From positions 76,930,291-76,994,290 of the forward strand of contig CM034531.1 in the NCBI GenBank assembly GCA_020002185.1: DNA of 64,000 nt, written 5' to 3'. A program made the position numbers and the translations under genes. Positions 54,301-64,000 of this stretch are shown here, one piece after another. Origin of the DNA: Paraescarpia echinospica (lineage: Eukaryota > Annelida > Polychaeta > Sabellida > Siboglinidae). Within the stretch, counting starts at the first letter, position 1. Every line of letters starts with the position of its first letter. The notes under the pieces were generated by a model. The model had not been told where the DNA came from. It saw nothing but the letters and a program-made list of their open reading frames with translations, and ran no database searches.

Positions 54301-57300
54301 ATTTTCATAACCATTCAGTATTTTAAACATTTCTATTTGATATCCTCTCAATCTCCTGGTCTCTAGTGTTATTAAAACACATTCTTTTAGGCGAATTTCA
54401 TAACTATGATCCCTCAGTTTTGGTATCATTTTAGTCGCTCTCCTCTGTACTCTTTCTAGCATATCTATGTCCTTCTTGCGATACGGCCTCCACGCTTGAA
54501 TACAATATTCTAAACGAGGCCTCACGATTGTTTTGTACAGCGGTATTATTAGTTATTTTTCCTTCTAAGCTATATTTCGCCTAATTAATTCAAGGATTTG
54601 ATTTCCCTTTGAAGCTGCAATTCTGCACTGCTCTGAAACCTTCATATCAGCACTAATGGTTAACCCTAAGTCCTTTTTTATAGTAGTACTTAGTACATTC
54701 TACATCTTCGTTCCCATGTCCTGTGTGGAGGCATTTACATTTCCCAAAACTGAACAGCATTTGCCACTTTTCAGACCATTTGATCAACCTGTCAAGATCA
54801 TCTTATAAATGTTGTCTATCTCCATCACTTTTAATCCTTCTAAACACTTTTGTATCATCTGCAAATTTCAACACCTTGCTTGTTATATCATCATCCAAAT
54901 CGTTGATATATATAAAGAATAATATAGGTCCTAGTACTGATCCCTGTGGTACCCCACTCAATACCGATTTCCAGTTTGAAGCCTCCCCATCAACTACTAC
55001 ACGTTATCTTCTGTCAATCAACCAATTTTCTATCCAGTTTATTATACCATTTCGTATGCCATGGGCCTTTAGCAAATCACTGATGTTAAACTCCCTGGTC
55101 TATAGTTCTCTGACTTGTTTCTCGAACCTTTTTTCAATAACGGTATAATGTTTGCCTCTTTCCATTCTAAAGGAACCACTCCCTCTTCTAATGACAAAAT
55201 GAAAACTGTTGCAAGCGGTACGCTAATTTTTTCTAAAATTTCCAATAGTAGTTTGGGCGGAATCCCATCCACTCCAGGTGATTTATTATCCTTCATAGTC
55301 CTTATTTTCTTAGCTAACATTTCCGGGGTTACAATTGACCGTCCTAAATAGTCTGAATCTGCCCCCTTGAACTTAGCCTCTGGTACTGGCAGTGAACTAA
55401 TATCTTCCCTGGTAAACACTGAACTAAAATACTCATTCAGGTCTTCTGCCATTAAGAATCCCTCTGATATTATATTCCCAGCACTATCTTCTAGAGGACC
55501 GACATTATCCTGAACTTTCTGTTTGCTTCGAACTTCCGCATAAAAACTCTTGCTGTCATGTTTTATATTACTAGCTAATTTTTGTTAATGCATTGTAAGT
55601 AATTGTTCTACGAAAATTTACTATAGAGAAAAATCTTCTTACATTAATTCCGCAGGTGTTGTAGGAAAACAAAAATATGTTTTTTGTTATCCCAGGCATA
55701 CTTATGTTACAAGAATACTGCATCTTAGCACACTTGAGGCCTACATTAAACAGTACTCAGTCTGCATCAACATGCACCATTATCACTCATTTCAAGCATC
55801 TGCATGGCAACCCAGGGCTGCAGCGGTGCAGGCTGGTGTAAACCGGGACAGTTGGCACTATTTAGGCCTTCAGTAAATGAGGCAACATGTTTATAGCAAT
55901 ATATGTATGAAATTTGATTGGAGTGTGATTGAACAATGCACCAAGATATTAAATTTCTGCAAAAATGTATTTACAATGACGAAATTGAGGTGAGCCAGGA
56001 TTCTACATAAGTGCTTTAGCATTTCATAAGATAACCTCAAAACAAATTGAATAAATAACAAATAACAAATTAGGTCAAGCGTTGCAGTCTCACCTTAAAG
56101 TTGCGGGCTGCACATAACTTTGCTTTCTCATACAGCAGTTTACATGAGAATGCATCTGCATAAATCAGGAAAGACAGGCAATTGTTCTCCTCCACCTAGA
56201 ATGAAATTAAATTGTAATTCTATTGTAAATTCAACAAAAGTATTTGACATAGCAATGTAGTAAATGTAAGAACTAACAATATACAAAGAATTAACTGTCG
56301 TTAGTGCCATGCTTTCAAATAATAAATCAAGGAAGATATCAATAATAAATATATAATACAGGGCTCAACATTAACGCTTGTCTGCTTGTCCGGGACAAGT
56401 AATTACCAAAATTAAGACATTTGTCCTATGGGACAAGTTGATTGAGTCACAATATTAACAGGGCTCGAAGTTGCTACTACCTTGTTGCATTTGCGGGCAT
56501 AATCTTATGCCTGTGACTAGATAAATTGCTTTAGTTGCAGTGTGCAATTTATAACTTTGTCCATTAATTATTATCCTGCCGTGGGCGGCTGACATTTGGG
56601 TCCTTGTCTTGATAAATTGTAGCAACTGAATGATGACTTTGCCTAAAGCTATAGGTACAAAGTCCTACGTATGCACCACTGTACTGTCCACCCTTATATC
56701 ACTTGGTGACTTGGGCAACCGGTTACAGAAAGGGGCAACTCTTAACTAACTATCTAGTTGTTTTATTTGTTTAAAGTATAAACTGTGAAATAATGTGTGC
56801 CTATGCAAAATTCAACATAAAGCCTGTCAGAATATATAAAGAGGAAAGTGTTCCCTATGTGAATACTGTATGGACATACATACAGTGTATATTCAAAATA
56901 AATTTGTATAATTTCATAAAGCATTCAATTGCTTAAATAATTGTTATGGTTGTAAATATCAACAAAATTACCACGTAGCATGCATGGCTAGGTCCAATTA
57001 CATAACTGTATTTGGAATTTATTACAAAAAGTATTATTAGCAGAATAATTCAGAACATTGTACAGTGTTGATATAAAATTGTGTTAAGTAAAATGCCACG
57101 ACACGTTTAGCTTTTGCATTTTAATTAGTTACAAGGAGGCAGTCTCTTCTAATTTTTTATTTATTAATTAATATAATGTTCTTAAGACTATACTACATTG
57201 AAGGTATACTGCCCACCAGGTTGTGTTTAGTAAGCCCGTAACAATGTTCAAAATTGGAAGGTACAACCCCATAGCCAGTTATGGCAATAACATTGGCCTT

Positions 57301-57964
57301 TTATGTTTAAAGCAATGTTTTGGTGGGACAAAGTAAACATGAATTAGTACTTGTCCTACCAGATCTATATATATATATATATATATATATCTAGCTATAT
57401 GCAGATTTTACAGCTAATTTCATAAATATTTAATATCATAGTTGTTTCTGTTTCGTTAAAACATATTTGTGTAGTGAATATGTTGTAACAGATATAACTG
57501 ATGCTGCATCAGATGATTTAATAACAAACACTATTGCCTCCCTTTAATATACACGTATTAGTATCAGTAGTATGTACTATATACTTCAACACTGGTTGCT
57601 GTAAACACGAAACCATGCTTAGTTTCAGGAACATTAATAGTCAAATGGGTCCATTGCAATAGAACTAACTGGAGATTACCACAGTTTGTGACTAACCTGG
57701 AATAGCAAGAAGTCTTCACAGAAGGCACGGGCTGTGGCAAACTGCAGCATGTCGGCCGCTTCAAATATCTCCAGCACAGAGTGGGTGTGGACAGACAGGG
57801 AAGACGTATACGCAAATTCGATGAGATGCTGCATTGAATGTTTCAATAATAATATATAATTTATTATGGGCCTGAAATAATTTGATTTTGCAAGGTATTT
57901 TTCTATCCATGTCTCGATTGTCTTTCTTGTGTCGGGATTAAAGACTGCATGTGTAGTGTATGCG

Positions 57965-58006
<42 letters not shown>

Positions 58007-58534
58007 GTTCACGTGTATGCAGGTATATTTATATATTATAATTATAAAGTAACTGGGTAATTGTGCAAATAGTTATGTGTGCATTTCAATGTGCAGCGAT
58101 GATGTTAACGGGACATTATTTTTAGTTCATTATACTTGATAGATATTTTTAAATGAATAATAAATATTATCATACAATTACCAGAAATTACAATACACCA
58201 CCTTTAGCGCTGTGCCAGTCACATCGTTGATGGTGATCTCGGTGGAGCGCGCCTCCGACATGTCGTTCGAGAACATGCGCTCGAAGTAGAGCGAGGTGGC
58301 AGCAAGCACTAGCCGATGACACGGGAACCTGGCACCATCTCCCCGGATCACGACGTCGCAGAGTCTCTCATCGCGGTAGAAGCGGTGCATCTCACGGAGG
58401 GCCTGGGCACTCCGTCCCGTGTCTTCGTATGTCGTCTGCTTCTCTGTCGACAGTCGCGGCCGCGAGAGGGCGATTGCCCGTGTACCCGACGCGCCAGCGT
58501 CCGAAAAGTCCATGAAGTTTGCCTCGGCAGACAT
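44722..58534 (-). CDS. BTB-BACK-Kelch protein (KLHL family), 7 coding exons
   Basis: Exons, in transcript order: 58534-58202, 57828-57697, 56195-56094, 53615-53403, 52991-52593, 45902-45768 and 45324-44722. They join in phase 0 at every GT-AG intron to give 638 residues plus stop, the usual KLHL size. BTB: about residues 48-160 with LCDVVIRGDGARFPCHRLVL and SLYFERMF. BACK: about 160-265 with AADMLQF, ADAFSCKLL and VRLNYVSRWYL. Kelch propeller: about 300-630, with GGWD, GGYD, GGYD and GG(L)R blade turns. Proteins of this architecture recruit substrates to CUL3 ubiquitin ligases through BTB and the 3-box. The paralogue is not identifiable by eye. The start ATG has MSAEANF and no closer upstream in-frame alternative is needed. 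A CR1-like LINE begins about 360 bp upstream. Confidence 0.93.
45768..45902 (-). CDS. KLHL exon 6 (residues 394-438)
   Basis: GCCCAG|GTGATG ... CTGCAG|GTACCT. Encodes GVSRYDHSTVTAGTQLYLLG and GYDE, one Kelch blade. The preceding intron carries the gypsy-type element. Confidence 0.93.
46011..46141 (+). repeat. 5' LTR (131 bp)
   Basis: Starts TGTAGGGACACTAAAC and ends GGTTCTAAA. TGGTGACCCTGACG follows directly and is in the primer-binding-site position; the priming tRNA was not assigned. Confidence 0.85.
46367..47539 (+). pseudogene. gag of the gypsy-type element (one internal stop)
   Basis: Begins MTERLQTIIV. The capsid-like block near 46790-47090 has LWFTQLEDVF and FAALTTLL. TAG at 47123-47125 interrupts the frame, which then continues to 47539. 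The tail has CWYHQKFSDQANFC followed by PPCP, the single CxYHxxF-type knuckle usual for Mag-like gypsy gag proteins. 390 codons in total. Confidence 0.85.
47548..47916 (+). pseudogene. Aspartic protease region of the gypsy-type element
   Basis: Contains FLVDCGSAVSVLP, the active-site D(T/S)G triad with Cys in the second place, and ILGMDFLQDG downstream, the second protease landmark. It is in a different frame from gag and is cut off at 47913 by the LINE insertion. Confidence 0.8.
47914..49700 (-). mobile_element. LINE (CR1/L2/Rex group) nested in the gypsy-type element
   Basis: 5'-truncated. One continuous 472-codon - strand frame (49693-48275) has AIVRPLLKK, NYRPVSNLSHLSKVIEKV, LVLIDFSAAFDTINH, GVPQGSVLGLLLFSLY, HHYADDLQLY and the C-terminal LHWLPVAHRI and AATLWNTLPNDIK. 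It starts mid-domain without an endonuclease. The 3' tail (48270-47914) includes GTAAAGCGCCACGAAC and GGCGCTATATT and ends in an (ATT)n run. The RT frame is intact, so insertion is fairly recent. Confidence 0.9.
49701..50450 (+). pseudogene. Gypsy-type RT remnant and RNase H
   Basis: Resumes with FEFLWAEFPEV and PVYTPCRKLHGEKK, then jumps from EEQLRQWERL to DFEEAWLPEHDHAFADVK. The RT palm with its catalytic Asp pair is therefore missing. RNase H follows: IWCDASNIAVGAVL, PLSFWSRQLNKAQRNYSATD and VRTDHKPL. A frameshift near 50358 precedes GEWNGVADALSRV. Confidence 0.85.
50694..51840 (+). pseudogene. Gypsy-type integrase
   Basis: Zinc-binding H-H-C-C near 51015-51140 (HRLAHPG ... CESCQKAK). The DDE core is present: HIDIVGPL, VITSDRGSQFVSD and HPQHNGKIERMHR. 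A TGA at 51291-51293 replaces a codon in the WTG-TEAY block. After 51770 a frameshift leads to a VSVDRLRPFYED-like module near 51940-51975, the C-terminal part. Confidence 0.88.
52144..52274 (+). repeat. 3' LTR (131 bp)
   Basis: Identical to the 5' LTR except at two positions (G to A near its start, G to T in the GTTGTTTxTTATC block). Confidence 0.88.
52593..52991 (-). CDS. KLHL exon 5 (residues 261-393)
   Basis: TTAG|GTGATC ... TTCAAG|GTTGGT. Covers the BACK-Kelch linker and the first blades, with LHLFDPVNKSWSSV and ALLVIGGWD. Confidence 0.93.
53403..53615 (-). CDS. KLHL exon 4 (residues 190-260)
   Basis: TGACAG|AACATC ... ATCGAA|GTAAAG. Encodes the rest of BACK: EEHIFEAMKKWIIHD, then RSRHLLGLMKCVRL and YL near the end. 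Confidence 0.93.
54000..55590 (-). pseudogene. CR1-like LINE ORF2 fragment in KLHL intron 3
   Basis: The - strand reads SAGNIISEGFLMAEDLNEYF near 55460, FKGADSDYLGRSIVTPEM (frame intact) near 55370, NKSPGVDGIPPKLLLE near 55280, ENYRPGSLTSV near 55100, then a deletion joining LLKAHGIRNGI, GVPQGSVLGPILF near 54950, LKFADDTKVFRR near 54870, and a C-terminal block RVQRRATKMIPKLRD near 54440, ending at 54076. It has the same orientation as the host gene. Confidence 0.85.
56094..56195 (-). CDS. KLHL exon 3 (residues 156-189)
   Basis: CTAG|GTGGAG ... TTTAAG|GTGAGA. Encodes NNCLSFLIYADAFSCKLLYE, a BACK helix pair ending in RNF. Confidence 0.93.
56361..56500. repeat. Possible hAT-like terminal repeats
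   Basis: CAGGGCTCAACATTAACG at 56361 and CAGGGCTCGAAGTTGC at 56459, with GGGACAAGT motifs nearby, resemble CAGGGxTCGAA-type termini. A matching opposite end was not secured. Confidence 0.3.
57697..57828 (-). CDS. KLHL exon 2 (residues 112-155)
   Basis: AATGCAG|CATCTC ... TTCCAG|GTTAGT. Encodes HLIEFAYTSSLSVHTHSVLE and AADMLQF, the end of BTB and start of the 3-box/BACK. Confidence 0.93.
57968..58002. repeat. (GT)n microsatellite
   Basis: A short pure GT run downstream of a TGTAGTGTATGCG repeat, about 135 bp upstream (in transcript sense) of KLHL exon 2, in intron 1. Confidence 0.9.
58202..58534 (-). CDS. KLHL exon 1 (residues 1-111)
   Basis: ATG at 58534-58532; donor GCGCTAAAG|GTGGTG. A Ser/Thr-rich head of about 45 residues, then LREMHRFYRDERLCDVVI and the BTB core with the conserved FPCHRLVL and SLYFERMF. 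Confidence 0.92.
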
Positions 58535-58847
58535 TTGTTTACAAACAGAATGCGGGCGATAATCAGACGTTTCTCCGACGAATAAATTAATACCAACATT
58601 GTGCTAATTTCTCATACCTCCGCCCAATAATTGTCGTCATCATCGAATGTCGCACGCGACATAGTTGAAACATTAAAATGTTAGGTTATTACGGCAACTG
58701 CTTTTGATTTGAACTAAGATTGAACATAACTGAACGTCAATTTATTTCAGTTTACATGAATCACGAGTGGGGGCACTACATTTAATGGTTCCCATAACTC
58801 CGGTACGCGTCGCTCGCAAAGATTGCAAAAGTTACCCAACGTGACAA

Positions 58848-58893
58848 CGCTGTCGCGCTTACATTTATCCGGGCGTTAAATTTTATCCGGGTG
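58848..58893. mobile_element. Solo left TIR of the 6.4/8.2-kb MITE family
   Basis: TGTCGCGCTTACATTTATCC at 58851-58870 followed by GGGCGTTAAAT and TATCCGGGTGA, the same terminus as 8207-8250. It is cut directly by the LINE that starts at 58893; no right end was found in the window. Confidence 0.7.
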
Positions 58894-58899
58894 ATGATA

Positions 58900-61059
58900 T
58901 CTCCTGGTCTCTAGTGTTGTTAAACCACATTCTTTTAGGCGTTTTTCATAACTAAGATCCCTCAGTTTTGTTATCATTTTAGTCACTCTCCTCTGTACTC
59001 TTTCTAGCATTTCTATATCCTACTTGCGGTATGGCCTCCACGCTTGTATACCATATTCTAAATGAGGCCTAACTATTGTTTGGTACAGTGGTATTATTAG
59101 TTCTTTTTATATGCTATATTTCGCCTAATCAATCCAAGGATTTAATTTCCTTTTGAAGCTGCAATTCCACACTACTCTGAAACCTTCATGTCAGCACTCA
59201 TTGTCAGCCCTAAGTCTTTTTCTTTTAAAAAATCCAAGTAGATGATATCTACTGGTGATCCATCATCTACCCACTTAGTGATATCTTCCAAAAAACATAA
59301 CATATTTGCTAAGCATGACCTCGCTTTTAGAAACACATGTTGAGATGGGTTTATCGAGTTATGTTTAACAAGAAAATCCACCATATTATCTTTAATTAGT
59401 CTTTCTAATAATTTACAAATCACCGATGATAAACTAACTGGTCTATACTTATTTGACTTGTTTCTCGAACCTTTTTTAAATAACGGTATGTTTGCTTCTT
59501 TCCATTCTAAAGGAACCACTCCCTCTTCTAATGACAAGTTGAAAACTGTTGCAAGCGGCATGCTAATTTGTTCTACAATTTCCAATAGTAGTTTGGGTGG
59601 AATACCATCCACTCCAGGTGATTTATTATCCTTCATAGCCCTAATTTTCTTAGCTACCATTTCTGGGGTTACAATTAACTGTCTTAAATAGTCTGATTCT
59701 GCCCCTTGAACTTAGCCTCTGGTACTGGCAGTGAACTAATGTCTTCTCTGGTAAACACTGAACTAAAATACTCATTCAGGTCTTCTGCCATTAAGAATCC
59801 TTCTGATATTATATTTCCAGCACTATCTTCTAGAGGGCCGACCTTATCCTGAACTTTCTGTTTGCTTCGAACTTCCGCATACAAACTCTTGCTGTCATGT
59901 TTTATATTACAAGCTAATTTATGTTCATAGCTTCTCTTTGAATTTCTAATTTCAGCTGTAGCTTGGTTTAGTGCTTCCTTATAAATCTTGTAGTCTTCGT
60001 CATTTCCAGTACGTCTATATGACTTCCACATCATTTGTTTATACTTAATTTTTTTAATAGCTTCTTTCGATAAGTGTTTCTTTTTGGACCGTTTCCCGTG
60101 TTTTTTAAGGGGAAAAAATTGACCATGATGCATTCAATTTCACTCTTTAAGATATTCCAGCAGTCTGTTGCTGTCTTATTCTTCAGTGTGTTATTCCAGT
60201 CTATCTTTGCTAAATATTTCCTTATGTCCTTATATTTTCCTTTATGGAAATTTCTCCTGTACTGCTTTTTACTATTCCTTTCTGATATTACTTTGATGAT
60301 AAAATGTATCTGGTTGTGATCACTATTCCCCAGTGGCTCACATATCCTGACATTGTCAATTAATTCATTCTGTGAGGACAAAACTATGTCTAACACATTC
60401 CCTCTCCTGGTTGGTTCTAGCACATGTTGAGAAAGGAAACTATCTTGTACTAAAACTAAAAACTTGTGGTCCTCACTACCCATACTCTGTAGAGATTTCC
60501 ATTTTATATGCCCATGGTTAAAATCCCCCATAATAACACAGTCCCGTTTGCTCACTTCCCTTATAGCGTTTTGTATTTTTTCATTCTCTTCTATGCTTAT
60601 GTTTGGACTTCGATAAACTAATCCAACCGTTAACGTTGAGTTTCCTGTAACTATGTTACACCAAACAGCTTCTTCGCAATCTGCTTCTCTGTCTAATTTT
60701 ATTTCATAAGCCTGGATAGATTCTTTAATATATAAAATAACTCCACCTCCCCTTCTTCCTATTCTATCTTTCCTAAACATTACATATCCTGTCAGTCCCA
60801 ATTCGGCATCTGATATATCGGTGGTTGCCCATGATTCGGTTATACCTATTATGTGAGGGTCAATATCTTCTACCATAATTTTTAGTTCATTTCTTTTGTT
60901 TACTATACTCCTTGCATTTAAACAAACACATTTATATCCAGCTTCAGAACAGTTTTCCACACTGTTCTTTGCTGAATTATTTCTGCTGTCTTTATCTATG
61001 CCTCCAGTTTCAGGCTTCTCTGCGAGTCCCCCCTGCGAATTTTGTTTAAATAGATGCAA
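58900..61059 (-). pseudogene. CR1-type ORF2: endonuclease and reverse transcriptase, frameshifted
   Basis: Endonuclease (61059-60031 frame): CVCLNARSIVNKRNEL, IIGITESWATTD, GGGVILYIK, CVIMGDFNH and NSDHNQIHF. A frameshift near 60110 leads to the linker frame (to 59684), and a one-base loss in a G run near 59703 shifts again. The RT part (59660-59172) has NKSPGVDGIPPKLLLE, LFKKGSRNKSNKYRPVSL and VDIIYLDF, then a deletion joins LKEKDLGLTMSADMKV, removing the second catalytic Asp pair. Final relics run to 58893. Confidence 0.85.
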
Positions 61060-61093
61060 CCTGTCCCACTGTCAACAGATCGCACCAGATTCT

Positions 61094-62449
61094 CTAAGAA
61101 TATTGCTGCCCTTTTCCACTTAGATGGAGGCCATCTCTCATGTACATATCTTCTCTCCCAACGAAGTACCCCCATAAATCTATGAATCCCACGCCCTCTT
61201 CTTCACACATCTGCTCAACTAGTGCGTTGATCGCCATCCTCTTACAGTTTTTGTAATTTGCTCCCCTTCCTCCTATTACTGGCAAAATTCCTGAGAAAAC
61301 AACCTGTTCCACTCTCGTCTTCTTTAGCTTCCTCACTAAATGTATGTACTTCTGAACTATCCCAGCTGTTCCCTCCTTCTCTGCATTGTTTGTCCCTATG
61401 TGTACTAGTATAGACCCTCCCTTGCCATGCCCCTATACCTTCTCTACCCTTTCGGTCACATGCTCTGTCATAGCCCCCGGTAGACATACAACAACGTCCT
61501 TCCCCTCGCATATAGTCTTGTCTGTTTTTCTCAGAATTGAATCGTCCATAAACACTCTCACTTTTCTCCTTGCCCCCTCAATCACTACCTCGGAGTAACT
61601 CCTCCGGTTTGCATATGTCTGGTTGTTGTCTTTTCCTCTTGCCGTTTTATCTCCCTTCACATTCTCTTCCATTCCCTTCTTTCCTGTCGCTTTTTCTCTT
61701 GTCCCCTTTCCTCCTGTCATCTTCTCTTCTAACACATTTACTCTCACTTCCTTTCGTCCCTTCATCTTTCCTCCCATCACATTTTCTTCTCGCCTCTCCT
61801 CTCCCGTCCCTTTTCCCCGGCTACCTCCTTCACTACGGTCACTTTCTCCCCTGTCACATTCACGCCTGTCATGTTTTCTGTTTTTTTGTTGAACACTCTG
61901 TCTTCTTCCATCAGTCTTCTGTCTCACAGTCTTACCAACTGCCTTTGTGGTATCTACCTCTTCACCACCTGTATCGCTGTCGCGTCTCTCCTCGTTCTCT
62001 ACAGTATGACTACCTTTTGATCTATCCCCACTGACCCGTTTTCTTTTCCTCTGCCGAACACTTTTCCTCCGTCCCTCTGTCTTCTCAATTTCTTGTTCCT
62101 TCACACCGATCACCTTCCCTCCTCTCAGTCTCCTTTCTTCAGTCTCCGTGTCACAACTCTGCTCCTTCTGTGTTGTAGAATTCTCAACTCCCTCCGCATC
62201 ATCCCTCTCTGCTCCATCTATTTCTATGTTGAGTCTCACCTCCATCTCCTTCATTATATCCGTCAACTTACACACCTCCTTCATCAGACATTCCATCCTC
62301 AAACACCCCATACACCGAAAGGTGAATCCGTCATCTTTGGTCTCTGCCCATGATTTTGGACAGCCAAACAACGCAAAATCCACCCAGCTCTGGCAGTCGT
62401 TGTAAACTAAGTGTCGTTTTGCCCTGAGTTGCCGCTTGCAAGGTGCCAT
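61094..62449 (-). pseudogene. CR1-type ORF1: zinc-finger-like head, charged middle, esterase-like tail
   Basis: 452 codons with one TAG at about 61431-61433. The N-terminus (residues about 19-55) has a Cys/Trp cluster CQSWVDFALFGCPKSW ... CMGCLRMEC, suggesting a PHD-like zinc finger. The middle (about 90-275) is Lys/Arg/Glu-rich. The C-terminus has VRVFMDDSILRKTD near 61560, SILVHIGTNN near 61415 and DGLHLSGKGQQ near 61110, the blocks of an SGNH-type esterase. PHD plus esterase is known for ORF1 of CR1-like elements. ORF1 proteins bind element RNA; the esterase role is not known. Confidence 0.82.
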
Positions 62450-62460
62450 ATCAGAATTTA

Positions 62461-62969
62461 TTTATGTTCAAAATAGTTTTTATATAGTCTTTGAAAATAC
62501 TTTTCTGTGTACAATTTACACCAGATTGTTTAGGTTATAATTAGTTATATTTGTTAACACACAGTGACACACCGTGCCTTACCTAGTTACGATGTCGATG
62601 ACAATGTATTCAAGTTAGGCTTAGATACAAGGTAGTCTTTACAAAGACTGTTTCCTGTGTACTAATATACACTTTAAAAGGTTGTTACTTCAGGTTTTAA
62701 TTACTCATCTAACTACATCGATTATCTCAAATAACGCTATTCTATTGTCGATCACGTTACGTTAACTTCGCCAGTGACCTACTTTGTAAACAACGTTCCG
62801 ATTACATTAACGTCCCCAATTATCGCTCGCAAATCGCCTACTTTTAATCTACCCTAGATTACTCCCTCTAGCTAACTTTTAACAAAAAATATTGCTTAGT
62901 ATATATATATAATTACGTTATGTATGCTATACACTCAATAATATCACTTATCTTGATCAAATATCCTTA
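62461..62969. other. 5' flank between two LINE copies, nothing recognised
   Basis: Probably the 5' UTR of the - strand LINE plus flank. It holds an AT run near 62902 and no clear motif. Confidence 0.45.
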
Positions 62970-64000
62970 TATTTTCTTAAAGAATGAAATAGAGTGCATC
63001 GTAGATAAATTTGTTCCCTTCAAAAAACAAGGGAAACGGACCAGAAAGAAATACTTATCGAAAGAAGCCATTAGAAAAATTAAGTATAAACAAATGATGT
63101 GGAAGTCATATATACGTACTGGCAATGACGAAGACTACAACATTTATAAAGAAGCACTAAACCAAGCTACAGCTGAAATTATAAATTCAAAGAGAAGCTA
63201 TGAACATAAATTAGCTTGTAATATAAAACATGACAGCAAGAGTTTTTATGCGTATGTTCGAAGCAAACAGAAAGTTCAGGATAAGGTCGGTCCTCTAGAA
63301 GATAGTGCTGGTAATATAATATCAGAATGATTCTTAATGGCTGAAGACCTAAATGAGTATTTTAGTTCAGTGTTTACCAGAGAAGACACTAGTTCACTGC
63401 CAGTACCAGAGGCTAAGTTCAAGGGGCAGAATCAGACTATTTAAGACAGTTAATTGTAACCCCAGAAATGGTAGCTAAGAAAATTAGGGCTATGAAGGAT
63501 AATAAATCACCTGGAGTGGATGGTATTCCACCCAAACTACTATTGGAAATTGTAGAACAAATTAGCATACCGCTTGCAACAGTTTTCAACTTGTCATTAG
63601 AAGAAGGAGTGGTTCCTTTAGAATGGAAAGAAGCAAACATTATACCGTTATTTAAAAAAGGTTCGAGAAACAAGTCAAATAATTATAGACCAGTTAGTTT
63701 AACATCGGTGATTTGTAAATTATTAGAAAGACTAATTAAAGATCACATGGTGGATTTTCTTGTTAAACATAACTTGATAAACCCATCTCAACATGGGTTT
63801 CTAAAAGCGAGGTCATGCTTAACAAATATGTTATGTTTTTTGGAAGATATCACTAAGTGAGTAGATGATGGATCACCAGTAGATATCATCTACTTAGATT
63901 TTCAAAAAGCTTTCGACAAAGTGCCACATCAGAGATTACTGCTTAAAGTAAAAGCCCATGGCATAGGAAATGGTATAATTAACTGGATAGAAAAATGGCT
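62970..64000 (+). pseudogene. CR1-like LINE ORF2 copy, opposite orientation, runs off the window
   Basis: Starts inside the linker (NEIECIVDKFVPFKKQGKR) and has no endonuclease. It then reads YKQMMWKSYIRTGNDEDYN, a TGA at 63328-63330, and the same one-base loss after FKG near 63425. From 63468 it gives NKSPGVDGIPPKLLLE, NNYRPVSLTSVICKLLERL, a TGA at 63858-63860, and the catalytic VDIIYLDFQKAFDKVPHQRL block, ending at the window edge. Confidence 0.88.

Larger units (their letters stand above)
58893..62460 (-). mobile_element. CR1-like LINE with ORF1 and ORF2, 3'-truncated and decayed
   Basis: On the - strand, ORF1 (62449 to 61094) precedes ORF2 (61059 to about 58900) by 34 bp. ORF2 carries APE endonuclease and RT. 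The element stops inside the ORF2 C-terminal block (RVQRR-type motif) at the MITE end, so its true 3' end is missing. It lies about 360 bp from the KLHL start codon in head-to-head-like proximity but reads in the same strand sense as KLHL, that is, upstream of it. Confidence 0.88.

Noticed and set aside
61570..62034. Ser/Leu/Phe-rich + strand frame
   Set aside because: It is the complement of the Lys/Arg/Glu-rich middle of the LINE ORF1.

Overview
The window looks like nuclear DNA of a marine invertebrate animal. It has two split genes with GT/AG introns, many CA/GT and AT microsatellites, a tRNA-derived SINE, several LINE families, a gypsy-type LTR element and many fold-back or terminal-inverted-repeat elements. 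There is no sign of operons, Shine-Dalgarno sites or phage. I lean to a mollusc or another lophotrochozoan from repeat texture alone, but the sequence does not prove the phylum.

Two host genes can be assembled completely. (1) On the + strand, 10609-38467, 15 coding exons encode a 606-residue sodium:solute symporter of the SLC5A8/A12/A6 group (sodium-coupled monocarboxylate or multivitamin transporter-like). All 14 junctions keep frame. (2) On the - strand, 58534-44722, seven coding exons encode a 638-residue BTB-BACK-Kelch (KLHL-type) protein, a likely CUL3 adaptor. The genes are convergent, with about 6.3 kb between their stop codons. I see no functional link between them.

Layout. 1-10.4 kb: no gene, but a 1.9-kb hairpin element, a 24-bp minisatellite, terminal-inverted-repeat (TIR) elements and LINE 3' fragments. 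10.6-38.5 kb: the transporter gene. Its introns hold a LINE and an inverted partial copy of it, a long CT tract, a SINE, an RTE-like LINE, a Z-DNA-prone hairpin, decayed tandem copies of the exon 4 start, a 315-bp near-perfect palindrome, TIR elements and a broken transposon-type gene. 38.5-44.7 kb: intergenic, with THAP-like relics, an AT palindrome, an 850-bp fold-back and a 57-bp tandem array. 44.7-58.5 kb: the KLHL gene. Its intron 5 is swollen from about 420 bp to 6.7 kb by a gypsy-type element that itself holds a LINE; intron 3 holds a CR1-like fragment. 58.8-64 kb: a CR1-like LINE with an esterase-type ORF1, lying head to head with the KLHL gene, and the start of an oppositely oriented copy.

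I found no clearly new multi-gene system. The most unusual items are the exon 4 pseudo-copies, the density of large palindromes, the LINE/SINE shared tail, pairs of LINE copies that share the same disabling mutation, and a coding-dead LTR element with nearly identical LTRs.
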